Assembly (NCBI GenBank): GCA_020809705.1
Contig: CP085831.1
Span: 4,650,001-4,714,000 of the forward strand
Direction: 5' to 3'
Source: Calonectria ilicicola
Lineage: Eukaryota > Ascomycota > Sordariomycetes > Hypocreales > Nectriaceae
Length of the DNA stretch: 64,000 nt
The position numbers were made by a program, and so were the translations under genes. The notes beneath the pieces were generated by a model that was given only the letters and a program-made list of their open reading frames with translations, made no database searches and was not told where the DNA came from. Shown piece after piece: positions 1-12,447 of the stretch; the first letter of the stretch is position 1; every line of letters begins with the position of its first letter.

Positions 1-2195
1 AGCTATCTGCCGCGGTAGCCAGCGCTGAAGCGGATATTATAGCATACTGTAGCAGTAATCTGACAAAGTAATTCGACCAAGTAGATAGATTACAACGGTT
101 AAAAGACCATCTGCTACCTCACTGACCCTCAGATGCCTGCCGCAGCTTTCAGGAGAAGATACAAAGCTGATCCCTGGAGGAGCACCAACGCGGAGAGGCA
201 GGTGTTAGTATTGCTCGACCAGAGCCAAGTAAAATTTAGAAATTCTAATGGCTCTAGTTTGAGCTCCATTGTGTTCGAGACCACTAGAAGACTCGTGATC
301 CTGCTCTCCATATGTGGGGACAGAAAGAAGAATCAACTCGCCACTTGCGAGGACAACTGACAGATTATGCTCGAAAATTCTTTTACTCTCCAAGTTTTTC
401 ATTCACTATATGACACTATGCATAAATGGGGACTAATTACAAGTCCTAGTAGTATATTGGCGACAGGGTGTGTTAGGTGTGTGTCACTGTCTTTAATTAG
501 ATGGTTAGAAGTTGCCAACTCTAAATCCAGACGGCACATGCCGTGATTCAACTAGAAGCTCGCATTACAAATGACCTAAGGTTTAATACACGTTCTAGGC
601 TGCCAAGATATTGCAGCCTATTCTCACTAGACCCAGAATAGTAGCCCGCAGCTCCCGCATTGGTGTGACTGATGTCATTCTAGCCGCCTTCTAGACGGTG
701 TTGCTCTAGGGTAAATCATCTTGATAAACATTTAGGCTGGTTCTATCCACAACGGTGGGAGTCTATTAGCCGAGCGGCTGTGCCGTACCGACAGCGAATG
801 AAGGTGCTGCATCCGCCAGCCACCTCTAGGAAACATTCTAAGCGTTCATGATGAATTTTTAGAGGCCTCCTTAAAGGCCATTTTCAGTCATGTTCATCCT
901 AGACGCGATACTGCTGCTCTTCACAATACGAGAAGCTGTGAGCTAAGAGTGGCATTGACGGAGCAAATAGCCGTGACATAATTGATGTACCCGAAAGCGA
1001 AGCCGATCTAGTCGAAAGGGTACAGAGCTCTTAATTGAAGAGATTGATATGGCAGAAGAACCTATCCGTGCTCAGTCGCATCCTCAACACTAACCTAATC
1101 TGGGCTAAGAGATGGCCAGTGTGATCAGAGGTTGGAAGCCGATTGGTGGAAATCAACCACCCTTTTGGTTAGCTGGGCACTCAACCACCTCGCTTGTCTC
1201 CAATTAGCAAATGGGATTTCCTCTTTGGGCTTCAGCGCAAGGATTGATCTCTCGCAGGACATTGCTTTGACATTCTCTCAGCCCTGAGCCCTTCCGAGTT
1301 CCGACCTCCGGATTCTCCGATGAATGAACCGTGCTTTTTTCTTTTTCTTTTTTGCCACAGGATAGATGAAATCCATAGAACCAACTATTCGTGTCTTCAT
1401 GTCTTTGAAGCCATACAAGCTAGAGACGCGAGATTCGGGCTGCGGTATTTTGCCCAAAAGGAATAAAATTGAACAAGTTGGATACGAAATCCATGGTGGG
1501 AATCACCTGGGACCTTTTGCTTTGGCGATCATTAGCTTCTTGGCAGTAGAAGTGTTTACAAATTCCTTCTGCCGGCGAGAAAATTCGGGCCTACATCACG
1601 CGCGCACCTGCCAGAGCGGTGGCCTTGGTGATCTGTGCATGGCTGCACTGCCTTGGTTTGGATGCACGCCCAGACAAGAGGCGCAACTCTGAGATTTAAT
1701 TAGAACCTTAAACGCAAGAGTCCTGTGACTAGTAAACGACCTTGGCACACACATCTCGACAGGTGCGGCTGTCATGGCGTAGATTCAAAGTCAATCTTGG
1801 AACGTGTTGGGGTTTCTCGTCTTCATGCCGCTAGACGTAAATTGAAGTAGGTCACTGAAAATAAGGTTTCTAATGAAACAGGGTGTAAACGGTTGACAGG
1901 CGGCATCCCCGGTCCTAAGAGCACACACTATGGCTGAAGTGGGTTAGAAACAGGCACAGCGATGTGATGGGATGATACACTCAACACGAACATCGGAGGC
2001 CGAGTGTCCTACATCTCGATATGGCAGCAGAGATGTAAATGTCATTCAGGTATAAAGATCATATCTCTCCCCTCCTAGAGATTGAATAAACCAGACATCA
2101 CAACTCACTCACTCACTCATTTATCCAACTATCTTCTTCATTCACACACTCCTTCTACCACAAACACCAGTTTAATTCACTGTCCCTACTTCAAA
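1..2195. other. Intergenic region upstream of the NLP gene
   Basis: No coding region that I can support. The short open frames here have no family pattern, codon rhythm or splice structure. A pyrimidine tract lies at about 1335-1353. A TATA-like TATAAA at 2051-2056, 145 bases upstream of the NLP start at 2196, probably belongs to that promoter. A TGTGGGGA 8-mer occurs at 313-320. Confidence 0.5.
2051..2056 (+). promoter_or_regulatory. TATA-like box of the NLP gene
   Basis: TATAAA lies 145 bases upstream of the start codon, followed by a pyrimidine-rich leader with repeated CACTCA units. Position and composition fit a fungal core promoter; no transcript data are available. Confidence 0.4.
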
Positions 2196-3011
2196 ATGAA
2201 GCTGTCAACCATTTTCTCCGCTGTCTTCCTGGCTGGTCAAGCCCTTGGTGCTCCGGCACCTGTTGAGAACAACGCAGTCTCGCCGATCGAGAGAGATCTC
2301 GAGACTCGTGCTGTGGTTAATCACGACTCCCTCAACCCTATTAGTGACCGCCTTGGACCCTCTGGCCGGGTTATTCGCATGTTCCAGCCCTTGCTCCACA
2401 TTGCCCACGGCTGCCAGCCTTACACTGCCGTCAACGATCGAGGTGACACCAGGTAAGCCACCGTCCTCAACAAAAGCTCTCTTTTATTCCTTTGCTAATA
2501 GAATTGTTACAGTGGCGGTCTCCAGGACTCTGGCAGCAGCTCCGGTGGCTGCCGTGACACCAACAAGGGTCAAACCTACGCTCGTGCTGCTTGGCGCGGT
2601 ACTCGCTTTGGCATCATGTATGCTTGGTACTGGCCCAAGGACCACCCCATTGACGGAAACGTCGCTGGTGGCCACCGCCACGACTGGGAGAGCGTTGTTG
2701 TCTGGCTGGACAACCCCTCCAACCAGACCCCTAGCATTGTTGGTGGCGCTGCATCCGGCCACGGCGACTTCAAGAAGACTGGTAACCCCCAGCGCAACGG
2801 CAACAACGTCAAGGTTGAATACTTCACCAACTTCCCCACCAACCACGAGTTGCAGTTCACCAACACTCAGGGCCGAACCTACTGGATCTCTGACTGGGAT
2901 GCCATGCCCAAGGCTTCCAAGGATGCTCTTAACGCCAACCCCTTCGGAAAGGCCAACTGCCCCTTCAACGACAACAACTTCTGGAACAACCTTGACAAGG
3001 CTCGTGTCTAA
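2196..3011 (+). CDS. NPP1/NLP family secreted necrosis-inducing-like protein
   Basis: Two exons, 2196-2452 and 2513-3011, separated by a 60-nt GT-AG intron, give 251 aa. The start has a good context (TCAAAATGA) and is followed by a signal peptide ending near the Gly-Ala-Pro-Ala region around residue 20. The mature part carries the family hallmark heptapeptide GHRHDWE at about residues 139-145, which binds a metal ion and is needed for membrane action in studied NLPs. Two cysteines, one at each side of the splice junction region, fit the disulphide of type 1 NLPs. Length is normal for the family. NLPs are extracellular proteins that bind sphingolipids of plant membranes; many fungal copies are not cytolytic, and sequence alone does not tell which kind this is. 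No break or missing key residue is visible. Confidence 0.93.
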
Positions 3012-4428
3012 GAAATGTTTCTTGACTAGCTTTTGGTCTAGAATCCTCATTCAAGGCCTGGCATTTAGTCTATGCACAATCACTTGAACTGTGGATGGAT
3101 ATTTCTTTTGTGACCCTGTGCTAAGGAGGGTATTTATTGGGAGGGTATTTATTTGGAGGAGGATAATGTGAACATTATTTGAGGGATAAGCCGAAGGTTT
3201 AGATTACTCTAGTTGACCTCTGTAGAAGTCCTCATTTAATTTCAGCATCTATTATAAACTAAGTCTTGATCTCATCCGCCTTCTAATTGCTCATTTGTAA
3301 TTTACACTTGTCCTTTATGAAATAGTAGGAACCTCGGATTGAGTGTCATATCTCGGCCGAAACCTAAAATGTGGGGTTAAGGCCATGCAGAACAGGCCAT
3401 ACCCATGGCTGGAGCGCTACAGTGCACAGGGTCTTGCACCCCTGAAGAGTGTGATAATTTACTAAAGCGATCATCGCTACCATTGGCATCGGTGGGATGA
3501 ATAAATATTCGTATTGTAACCTTAGGTACCTACCATTTGCAATACTGCGCAACTACTGTGTTCCTTTGCAACGACATCGAGATTTTTGTTTTAGCGGCAT
3601 CGCAGCCACAGCGCAACACTAGAAGAATTGTCTGTTAGCACAAGCGGCAGTCCCGGGTGCGGGTTAAGCCACAGAAGACGCACAGATGGCAAAAGTCCGA
3701 GCGACATAAATCGGTTAAAACGGATACCGCCACAGTAGTCAGCGCTGACCCGGCTGCGAATGATGATCAACATTGTGGAACACGGCAGTTGATGTGGCGT
3801 CACAAGTGAAACGCTAGCTTGCAAAGCCAATGACCGTTATTGCAGGGGTACGGTGGCATTCCGGCACAAACGGCAGTATCTCTCATGCTGGCAATAGAAC
3901 GAGCTCGAACGCATTCAATGCAGAAAGTGAGGCTTTAAGTCGGCCAACAGGGGCAGCGATTCATGAAGGGGCGGCGCAAAGCAAGCTGATTCGGCGGCTC
4001 AGTCTTCAGCTGGGACAGTAACAGCACAAGCGGCGTCGAGCGCAGTCGTGGCGTAGGGCAACGTAGATGATATCGTCGCAGCGCGGGCTGACTCAGACGT
4101 GGTCCTACAGAATAGGGCTCAATTAGACGTAAATGATGCATCTCGTGCCACGACCGAGGTTTATAAATCAGCTGATTCCATCTTCAACTACTTGACACTA
4201 GCTTAACGCCGGGGGTCGAGAAAAAGAGGAAAAAGAAACGTGAGATGCTGCACCACTAGCGTGGTAGGAGAATTAACCAAAACAGGCTGTCGAATACGTT
4301 CGAATGCTGGTTTAACACGGTTTTTAGATATTTGAATAATCTTTTATTTATTTTGGTCAAGTTCATCTATCCATATAGAGACCCATCCATTGGAACAGAT
4401 AATTGTTGCGACATTGGAGAAGGTGACC
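3012..4428. other. Intergenic region between the convergent NLP and DUF7708 genes
   Basis: No supported gene. 3590-4140 is G+C-richer than its flanks and has several interrupted open frames that look like decayed coding sequence, but I could not match them to a family. Confidence 0.4.
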
Positions 4429-6488
4429 TCACAATCTCAACAACAGTCTCCCATTCCGGACATGTCCTATTTTTCGCTGATATCGCACTGTTAAGATATC
4501 TGGTTTTACAAAAACACAAAGCTCTGATATGTCCTCTGGTGTGACTTGGAATGGTAAAATCGGACCGTAACTTAGCAACATGATTTTAAGTCGAACTTTT
4601 GGAGCCTGATTGGCAAGTTTTGAGACTAAACTTTGGAATGCCGCAAGCCAAGAAAATTCGTCAGCCGAGCTGCTGCCTTTAGTGCTCAGCATTTCCAAGT
4701 CTAAGATTATATATATTTGTCCACCTATCATTGCAAGCACTGATCCCAAAATACCTAGCCACTCAGATTCGGACGTAGCAGCGCGCGCTTGGGTGCAACT
4801 GAGACTCACATTCTTTTCTGTCTGCATGGACTTTGTATACTGCAGAGCTTGTTTCGTTAGATATTTGAGGAGGTCCATGTGGGAGAAGACCGTTATAATA
4901 TCTCCATCTATCTCGTTGATCCTCATTGCCACTAAGAAAGGTATCTTGGCTGCACGCAGCTGACCGATCATATCGGCACAAAGGACTTTTAATGCAGATC
5001 GCGATTGAATGGTCCCTTTGATGATGCATATTTCTGAAGATGCAGAGGCAGTCCATTGGCTAAGCTTTGGAGAAGTGTAGAATTGGGAAGGCAGAGACCT
5101 CCAAATATTAACACTTCGTCTTTCTCGGAGCCAAGCGATATATTGGAGCATCTCAGGCTGGCTCCAAATTGGAGGATGCGAAATGGACTCGATAAATTGA
5201 GAAAATTGCAAATCCGTTACAGGGGTATTGGTATTTATTAAGGCGCTTGAACTCACTGGAAAAATTAGTAAAGTCCTTTAAATAAGCCGAATTCGCTATC
5301 CTACAAGCTCTGATCTGACTTATCGAGTGGAGCTCGGATCTCAGATTCGATTGCTCAATCTTAATTTCTTCTATCATTGACCGTATGTGCTGGACCTTGA
5401 ATTGATCTCCAGAAACACTCAATTGTTCCAAAATGGACTCGATAAATTGGGAAATTGGTAAATCCGTTACAGGAGTGTTGGTATTTATTAAGGCGCTTGA
5501 TCTCACTAGAATAATTAGTAAATTATCCAAATAAGCCAAATTCGCTATCATACAAGCTCTGATCTGACTTATCGAGTGTAGCTCAGATCTCAGATTCAAT
5601 AACTCAAGCTTAATTTCCTCTACTATTGTTCGCATATACCGGACCTCGGATTGATTTCCAGAGACACTCAGTTGTTCAATTTGCTTCATGTAATGCTGGA
5701 TATTTTGAACAATGTCACCGTATTGTAAATCAAATGGCGAAATAATACTCTGAGCAGCGCGTTTAAGAGCTGCTCGTTTACCTTTTTCAAACCACTTGAA
5801 GGCTCTAACCAAGAGTTGTACTATATTCGCATATAGCCCTGCTAGTGCTGTAGCCATCCGGGGAGTTGAATAAAGTTCGACTGCCAAAGTTGCCCGAGGA
5901 AGGAGGTCAGCAATCTCCGAGAGCGCCTTTGCAAGACCCGCAGTAGTATGTTCGTGTTCAACCACTACCTGTAGCATGTCAGATTTCAATTTACCTTTGG
6001 TTATCTACACATACTATAGCAATCTGAAAAAAAATGAAACTCACTATGAATAAAAACTTCATGGCACCCCAAGCCAATGATACATACTCTGGATGATGCT
6101 GAACTAGCACGTCTAAAATGCAACTATAGTAAGAAATCCGGTGTGAAAACTTTTGTAGCCATGATTTTGCTTTGGAACTGGAGTTATCTTTGTATTTTTC
6201 CACAGATTTACCAACCGTTTCTAAAACGTGATTTATGTTATTTGTCGTGTTTAAAATGTCCCATGATTTATCAAATGACTTTCCCGCTGTAAAAGTATCT
6301 TTGGCTTCTTGAAACGCATGTTCAAGAATTTCCCCTGGGCTGCTAAAGATCGATCAGCATTGAAGTTAGAATATGTTTGAGATCACAATGTTGAGATACT
6401 CTGCGGGAGTAACAATTCTAAATGTAGGCTAGACTCACGTGTTGGGAGTCTTGTGATTAAAATTGAACCAGTCATTCGGCGAAGTCAT
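4429..6488 (-). CDS. DUF7708-domain protein with an internal in-frame duplication
   Basis: Five exons on the minus strand (6439-6488, 6045-6339, 5554-5968, 5305-5505, 4429-5255) give 595 aa, and all phases close. The N-terminal part has the DUF7708 pattern: YYSCILDVLVQHHPEY, then LAWGAMKFLF, spliced to a segment with EHEHTTAGLAKALSEIADLLPR. This domain is found at the N-terminus of many fungal NLR-like (NACHT) proteins and of shorter proteins like this one. The C-terminal part follows a second conserved pattern of the same family (INTN..DLQFSQF, LRERRS, IIKGTIQSR, DLLKYL, YIILDLEML). I see no Walker A motif, so ATP binding is not supported. Residues encoded around introns 3 and 4 (48 and 49 nt) are a tandem repeat of about 67 aa. 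An apparent frame change near 5256 is explained by intron 4 and is not a mutation. Function unknown; a role in intracellular recognition is only an inference from family context. Confidence 0.82.
5181..5680 (-). repeat. Tandem direct repeat of about 250 bp inside the DUF7708 gene
   Basis: Copy 1 is about 5431-5680 and copy 2 about 5181-5430. They align along their full length at an offset of 250, dropping to 249 after one indel. Each copy contains exon sequence, a complete short intron (5506-5553 and 5256-5304) and further exon sequence. The offset minus the 49-nt intron is 201 nt, or 67 codons, so the duplication keeps frame. The one-base length difference lies within the introns, where it is harmless. 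Confidence 0.88.
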
Positions 6489-7556
6489 GGCCAATATATG
6501 GAGACAGGAACACTTCCTCAGAAACCGTGGATACGAATGGTTCAAAGAGAAAGTAAACAGGAAGAATGACAGATCCAAAATGTAAAATGTATGACCAAGT
6601 GAGGTGTTACAGCAGGCAATGAATCCTGACTGAACCACAGGTCGAGGAAAAAGGAGGACCAGTTAGTACTTATCTGAGTAATCAAAAGTGCTTTTCGTTA
6701 CGATTGGTATTCAGTGACTATTATTGGTATGGCCAAGTATTTTGCACGAATAATTTGCGCGAAGTATGTTTGAGTAAGCAAAAGGAAGAAAACAAGGCTA
6801 TTTCTCTCGGTGCACTGAGGTATAAATAAAACCCTGATCGCAAAATATCCTGTGCCGGAAGTTCGGTCGCTAGGTAGCATGAATATAAATCGAATTGATT
6901 GGATCAAATTTATGGTGCATATACAGTTGCTGCCTGCGCACTTGGAATGGCACAATTATGCCTTATGTAGGTTGCACCTCGAATGACGAATGGTAATTGA
7001 AAAGCGGGGGATACCCTCCCCACTTTCGGTGTTTACGAGGCTGACTGAGTGTTGTGCGTGTTTGATTGTGACGACAGCCTGCAACAAACAGATCTCGAGA
7101 GCATTAAACAAACAGAGACAAAATAGTGCCGGAAGATGCCTACTGACTCGCTTTCAGTAAAAGATGGCATGGCTATGGAGGGATCCCGCACTCATCAACT
7201 CGCTTTATTCAGGATGGATATTTCCTCAATAACGCGGCTTTCAAATGGTACTTTCCAAGATTCTTATCACAGCCTGTTTTGCGAGAAAAAAATGCCTCAT
7301 GCAGACAGTCTGTTTCGGTATTTGCTTACACTCCATTAAGTGACTAAAATGGCCTAGTACCATTTCATTTTGGCTGTGTTGCATCTGTTTGGCTGGTAGC
7401 GAGGTTTGTAGACCCAATCAAATTTCCTAGACCTGCACTATTTTTCAGCTGAAAAGGTTAGACAGCCAATAATGGCATTTACTCGTGGCTGATCATTCAA
7501 GTCACATGATTACAATGAGGGGTAATGAGATGATGCCCAGGGCGGATGAGACGTAA
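6489..7556. other. Intergenic region upstream of DUF7708 and AAA genes
   Basis: Probably holds both divergent promoters. Short frames on either strand show no family pattern. I see no RNA gene or repeat. Confidence 0.4.
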
Positions 7557-10500
7557 GACGAGTGGAAGTTATTTGGAACTTTTTGTTCGTGCACTAGATC
7601 GAAAACCGTATACGGATGCGGCCACTTGCCTAACGAACGAGCCCGTTTTTCTATATTCAAACTGGCGTCTTATACTGACACTGATGAATATGACGTGGAT
7701 TCAAACGCAATAGCAGACTTTGTGGAAAAATACGAAGACGAGAACTGGGACCTCGGGGCAGAGAGTTCGATTTCAACGGAAGACGAACCAAGGGAACAGA
7801 GCCCATTTAACTCTCTTGAGCGCCAAATTTCAAGCCTTCTACGCCGCGCATGTGTAATAATCGACGTACGGATCGACGAAGAACTTGATTTGCTCTCAGA
7901 AACTTCGATATGGGACAGTATCGAAGAGAATGAGGATGAAGCTGTGGAAATTGAGATTGTTGAAAGTACAGTGGAACTCTTCAACGAACTGAGACACGCC
8001 ATCATTGTTTCTGTTAAAATCTTTCCACGGCATCAAGAGCTGCGATTACGAGATAGTTTACTTCGCCTAGCAGATGAAGAAGAGATTAGAGTCAAAAACG
8101 AGATCAAAGGAAGATTTGAGATATTTAGGGAAGTTGCCGAGGAAACCCAGTACTCGGACGGCGCGGAACAAGAGATCGGGGATTACGGCAGCGATAGTGA
8201 GAGAAGTAACGAAAAGCAATTAACGGAAGAAAGGCTCTCCCAGATCGAAGAAGAGTTTGAGAAAGACCGACACCGATTATTGAGAAAAAGGGTCAAACAG
8301 CTGTGGGTGCATTTGACTATATCTAGGGATCAAACTGCCGCAAGCGACTTTAAGAAAGAACAACTTTTGGTCCTGCAATCTACTAGATCAAGTAATTTGA
8401 GTGGGCTGAAGAACCGCATTTATTTTGAAACTTTTGATAGCAATAGCTTTCAACGGAAAGTCGACGGACAGATTAAAGACCAGCCAACGAATGACTTCCC
8501 GGAGAGATTGCAATATCAACCTCAAGGATCACCTGCGCCTGTGGTTTCAACCAATAGCCAGCATAGAAATACTACGGAGGAGGGCTTTTCTACCCGTGTT
8601 CAACAATACATAACCGATAAGATGCCACTAAGCGGTGAAAACTTTGGAGGGCCTGCTTTGAGCCTACAATCTCAAGGGTTCGCAGAGCCATCTTTCAGTT
8701 CCAGTCCAAGAGTTGGAAATTCGTCTGACGATCGACAAGCACTTTGGGACAGAGTTCAACTTCTTGAGAGGGAGAACGCCTCTTTGAAAAATCCGGGCAC
8801 CCCTACATCTCCTCAGACCTTTTATTTTATCCAGAACAAGTCTGAGAGGACTTTCGCAGCATATCTGGACGAGCCAACCTGGTCAATAGATCCCAAAGGA
8901 GATCCACATCTTAAATGCCGATCGATTATTCAAAATCCAGATACATTTTTGAATAATAAGAAAGACACACCATTTGTCATTTCAAAATTCTATGATACAG
9001 ATGCTCAGCAGAAAGAAGCTCGGCAGGCTTGTCGTAATGGTCAAACAATCCCCGAGCCTAAGCCATATGCCGAGGACTTAATTTTAAAGTCAGATGCCAT
9101 GATAGAAGGAATTCATGGAGAAGGAACCAAGATTTAAAACCGAATTTCGAAATTTCAACATAAGGGCCAAGATTTCGGCACCCTACTTGTTTTGGTATCG
9201 CTATCGTTCTCCAGAGGCGTTGAATGGCCTTCTGCCTAAAAACCGAGACATTATGAATATCCTCTCGTCGTGGATCGATGAGAACTATGGGAGTCTATAT
9301 GATCGCGCACAAGAACAAATTGAAAAGGGAGTCATCTCACCCGACACAGTGCAATTTTTAATTTGCCCAGGGGATGTCATGGTTTGGAAAGAAAAACGGG
9401 AATTGACGGCCGTGGTTGCAAAGTCATGGCCTCGACCGCATTCTTCGCCAAGTGAAGAGCGAATCAATGACATGTTTAAATGGGAAAAAGGTCCTGATGC
9501 AGACGACAAAATGCTAACATGGTCATGGGATATTGAGACTAAGGAGATACGATACGACGGTTTATTCTACTACCGCTCTTCGTTCATTGAAGTTTTTCTG
9601 AAAGCTCACTCATTAAAGGAGGAAGTCCCGATTCAAAAGCTGAGTGCATATCCCTTAAAATACGCAAATGAGGAATGGGGTATAGAACTGGAAAAAAGAG
9701 GAAAGGCTTTTTGGAGTTGCCGAAAGCGACGGCTTGTGGCATATGAAGATGACCGTGGTTTTTATGGTGTAGGTTATGTTTTTTTATTTTAGTTTTCACG
9801 CCGTTTCGGAAGCCCCCAAACACAAGCGAAAGTTGTCATAACATCTGCTAATTTTGTTACAGAGTAGCGATAGATTCATGGTGGACTTCAGCACATATGA
9901 GGAGCTTCACTCGGAAACTGTTAGTTTTAAGCGCTCATATCCAAATATCGACGATCCCGGCTGTGATCGGATGGACAACCAATTAATGGAGTCAGACGAC
10001 CCACCGACGAACTCGGACATTTATATTTTCCCTAAGTCCATTGTGGCCTATAATCTTCGGAGCAAGAAATGGAGTGAGTAATCTAAGACCTCTAGTGTTT
10101 GATTATCGTATAACAATCATCCTTTTAGTTGATCTTGAAGTGGATAAGATCCGAGATGTGTGCTGGAACAAGAAATCATTTGAGCACCTTGTGCTAGATC
10201 ATGACACAAAGAAGCTTGTTCAAGCTTTGGTTACAAACCAAATTTCGAGAGAGGCAAGCACCGATATAATTGATAGAAAAGGAAATGGCCTTATTATCTT
10301 ACTCCACGGAGGACCTGGTACTGGTAAGACATTTACCGCTGAAAGTGTGGCTGAACTAGCAGAAAAGCCACTCTTTCGCGTGACCTGTGGTGACATTGGA
10401 ACTAAGCCTGATGATGTTGAGAAGTATTTGGAATCTGTTTTGCATCTTGGAAAGAGCTGGGGTTGTGTTGTTCTGTTAGATGAAGCTGATGTGTTTTTGG

Positions 10501-11027
10501 AACAAAGAAGGCTTACAGATCTCGAACGGAATGCTCTTGTTTCTGTATTCCTTCGAGTTCTCGAATACTACGAAGGTATTCTAATCCTAACATCAAATAG
10601 GGTGGGTACATTTGATGAAGCATTCAAATCCCGGATCCAGCTATCACTGCACTATAAAAATCTTACAGTGAGCCAAAGGCACAAGATTTGGAAAAACTTT
10701 TTCAATCGTCTGAGAGCAATTGACAACACGGCTGCCAACTCTGACATGGGCGATCATAATGGCACATCAAGGGCATCAGAGCCCTTGAGCATTGATTTCG
10801 AAGAGATTGATTGCTTCCTGCCCGAATTGGCCAAAATTGAGATGAATGGGCGACAGATCCGCAATTCCATCACGACGGCACGCCAGCTAGCAAAATTTGA
10901 AGGACAAATAATGTCAGTTCATCATCTCCAACATGTAATTAAGGTGGCAAATAAGTTTGATGAATATTTGAAGGCGGTACAAGGGTACTCGGACGACCAA
11001 ATTGCAAGAGGGGACGGAGTACGATAA
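7557..11027 (+). CDS. DUF7025/AAA+ ATPase with a single-base frameshift
   Basis: Three exons are clear: open frame to 9768, then 9863-10073 and 10129-11027. An acidic N-terminal region (about 500 codons, rich in Glu/Asp, coiled-coil-like) precedes a DUF7025-type middle (PYLFWYRYRSPEAL, DENYGSLYD, VQFLICPGDVMV). The C-terminal AAA domain has Walker A GGPGTGKT, Walker B VVLLDEADVFLE, sensor-like LTSNRVGTFDEAF and an arginine-finger region KSRIQLSLHY. The reading frame shifts by one base near 9108, where GAAGGAATTC would restore the family's continuous frame if one G were absent. No splice sites explain it. The 5' end is also unresolved: the frame is open from 7557 but has no ATG before about residue 350, so a short upstream exon, or a second indel after the ATG at 7616, is likely. 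Related fungal AAA proteins are of unknown substrate. Confidence 0.8.
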
Positions 11028-12447
11028 GGATATTGGTTCTGAGGATTTTGTTCGTAATTTCTCACTCTTCTCGGTTCCCCGCAGTCTTTTCTGGTCTGTT
11101 TTCTGTCTAATAATTCTGTTTTTTTCCTACACTATCCCAAAATTAGTGCATGAAAACAGATCATGTCGAAATTTGGCATTAGCGAGTTGCGGCGAGTCGA
11201 AACAGGCAATGACCCAACCAAATTTGGTCGACCCAACGGCTTAGCTCTGCCCAGTGTCTCCAATCAATGCCTAATACGCCAATTTCCTCGAGTATGCTAG
11301 TGGTGTCATCCTTATGGGGACATCAGGTGGTTGCGCTAAAGCATGTGCATCTGCCAAGTTTTCATCAATGTCCATTTTAAGTGAAAAAACTCTCCGTGGC
11401 GTCTTTGCCATTGGACAATGGAACTCCGGTATTTGCTTGTGTGGAGAGATAACGTGTTGTCCTGATCCACTCCCCATCTTGCTCCGCCGGCATGTGCCGT
11501 GTACTGTCGGTATTTTCTGGATTCAGGACTCCGAGCGCTCCGCTTAGTGCCTGGGGGGTATTCCTGTCATGAAGTGCCGCTCATGGGTTAAAAACCCATT
11601 ACGGTAATACAGGACTACGATCATCCTGGTATCCGGATCGACCGGAACGTCCACTTTTTAGTCAGTTCCGTTTACAGTCGGTGGGATTTAGAAAGTTGCA
11701 GTTGTTTATTCATCTGAACTGTGCCATTCGCTTGCAGGGACACGAATACGCACGCCTCAGCAACATAAAGAAGCACCAAAAATTTTCAATTGTAACTTGT
11801 CAACTATTACATAAATACAATCCCTTGGTAGGAACAAGAACCCGCTGTAAAAAAAAATTAACTGGGGCCTGATCTACCTGTTGTGACCTGACTGCTGTGA
11901 TCTGGGAATGGTGGTGTGACATCGTGGCCTGACAGCTTCCCGGCTTGGCCCGCACACTACAACCTTATTCTCAGACGAGACGCACTCCCGGCTCCGACCG
12001 CTAGAGTCCGTAGCTTAACAAGCGGAATCAATTTGTTGCAATTGAAGTTTTTCTTTTTTTCCAATTTGCTTTGCCCCTGCAACCAATGACGGCACCCATG
12101 ATGGTGTTACTCCCCGGGTTGTGCACCACGCCACCTATGAACCGTTGAACTGAGCTTGGCTGGATTAGGCCCTGCGTGAGGGAATGATCGACATGAATGG
12201 ACAAGGGTTGTCGAAGCCAATTGGAGACACGAGGCGGTTTTGTTTGATGATGTTGTTCATGTCAGTTCCTGAAGTTCCGGTGTGAATCACGCCAGTTCAA
12301 TTTGCAGGTGAAGCCGTGAGTCGAAAATAATCGGTATATAATCAAGCGCCTGAGACGACGATTCATGATTGTTTTTTCTGTGTTCATTCGCACAAGCTTC
12401 TTCCATCCAATCAGCACCTTTGAGAATCATCCATCAATTCATTTACC
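11028..12447. other. Intergenic region
   Basis: No supported gene. A 7-bp-arm palindrome (ATGGGTT-AAA-AACCCAT) lies at 11583-11599. The last part, up to 12447, should contain the promoter of the next gene: TATATAATC near 12335 and a pyrimidine-rich leader. Confidence 0.4.

Noticed and set aside
1366..1692. A 108-codon frame after a CT-rich tract
   Set aside because: No family pattern, no conserved block, unusual Cys/Gly-rich end; likely random frame.
2245..3087. A 280-codon frame overlapping the NLP gene
   Set aside because: It is the shifted frame of the NLP coding sequence; Thr/Ser/Leu bias is that of a shadow frame.
3590..4141. Possible decayed gene between NLP and DUF7708
   Set aside because: Only short, interrupted frames; no homology recognised, so not claimed as a pseudogene.
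5220..5300. An apparent frameshift in the DUF7708 gene between two open frames
   Set aside because: Intron 5256-5304 (GTAGGA...TTCCAG with CTAAT branch) removes the shift; the paralogous repeat copy has the matching 48-nt intron 5506-5553, and the total coding length closes.
11583..11599. Palindrome ATGGGTT-AAA-AACCCAT
   Set aside because: A 7-bp arm palindrome is expected by chance in 64 kb; no gene nearby uses it.
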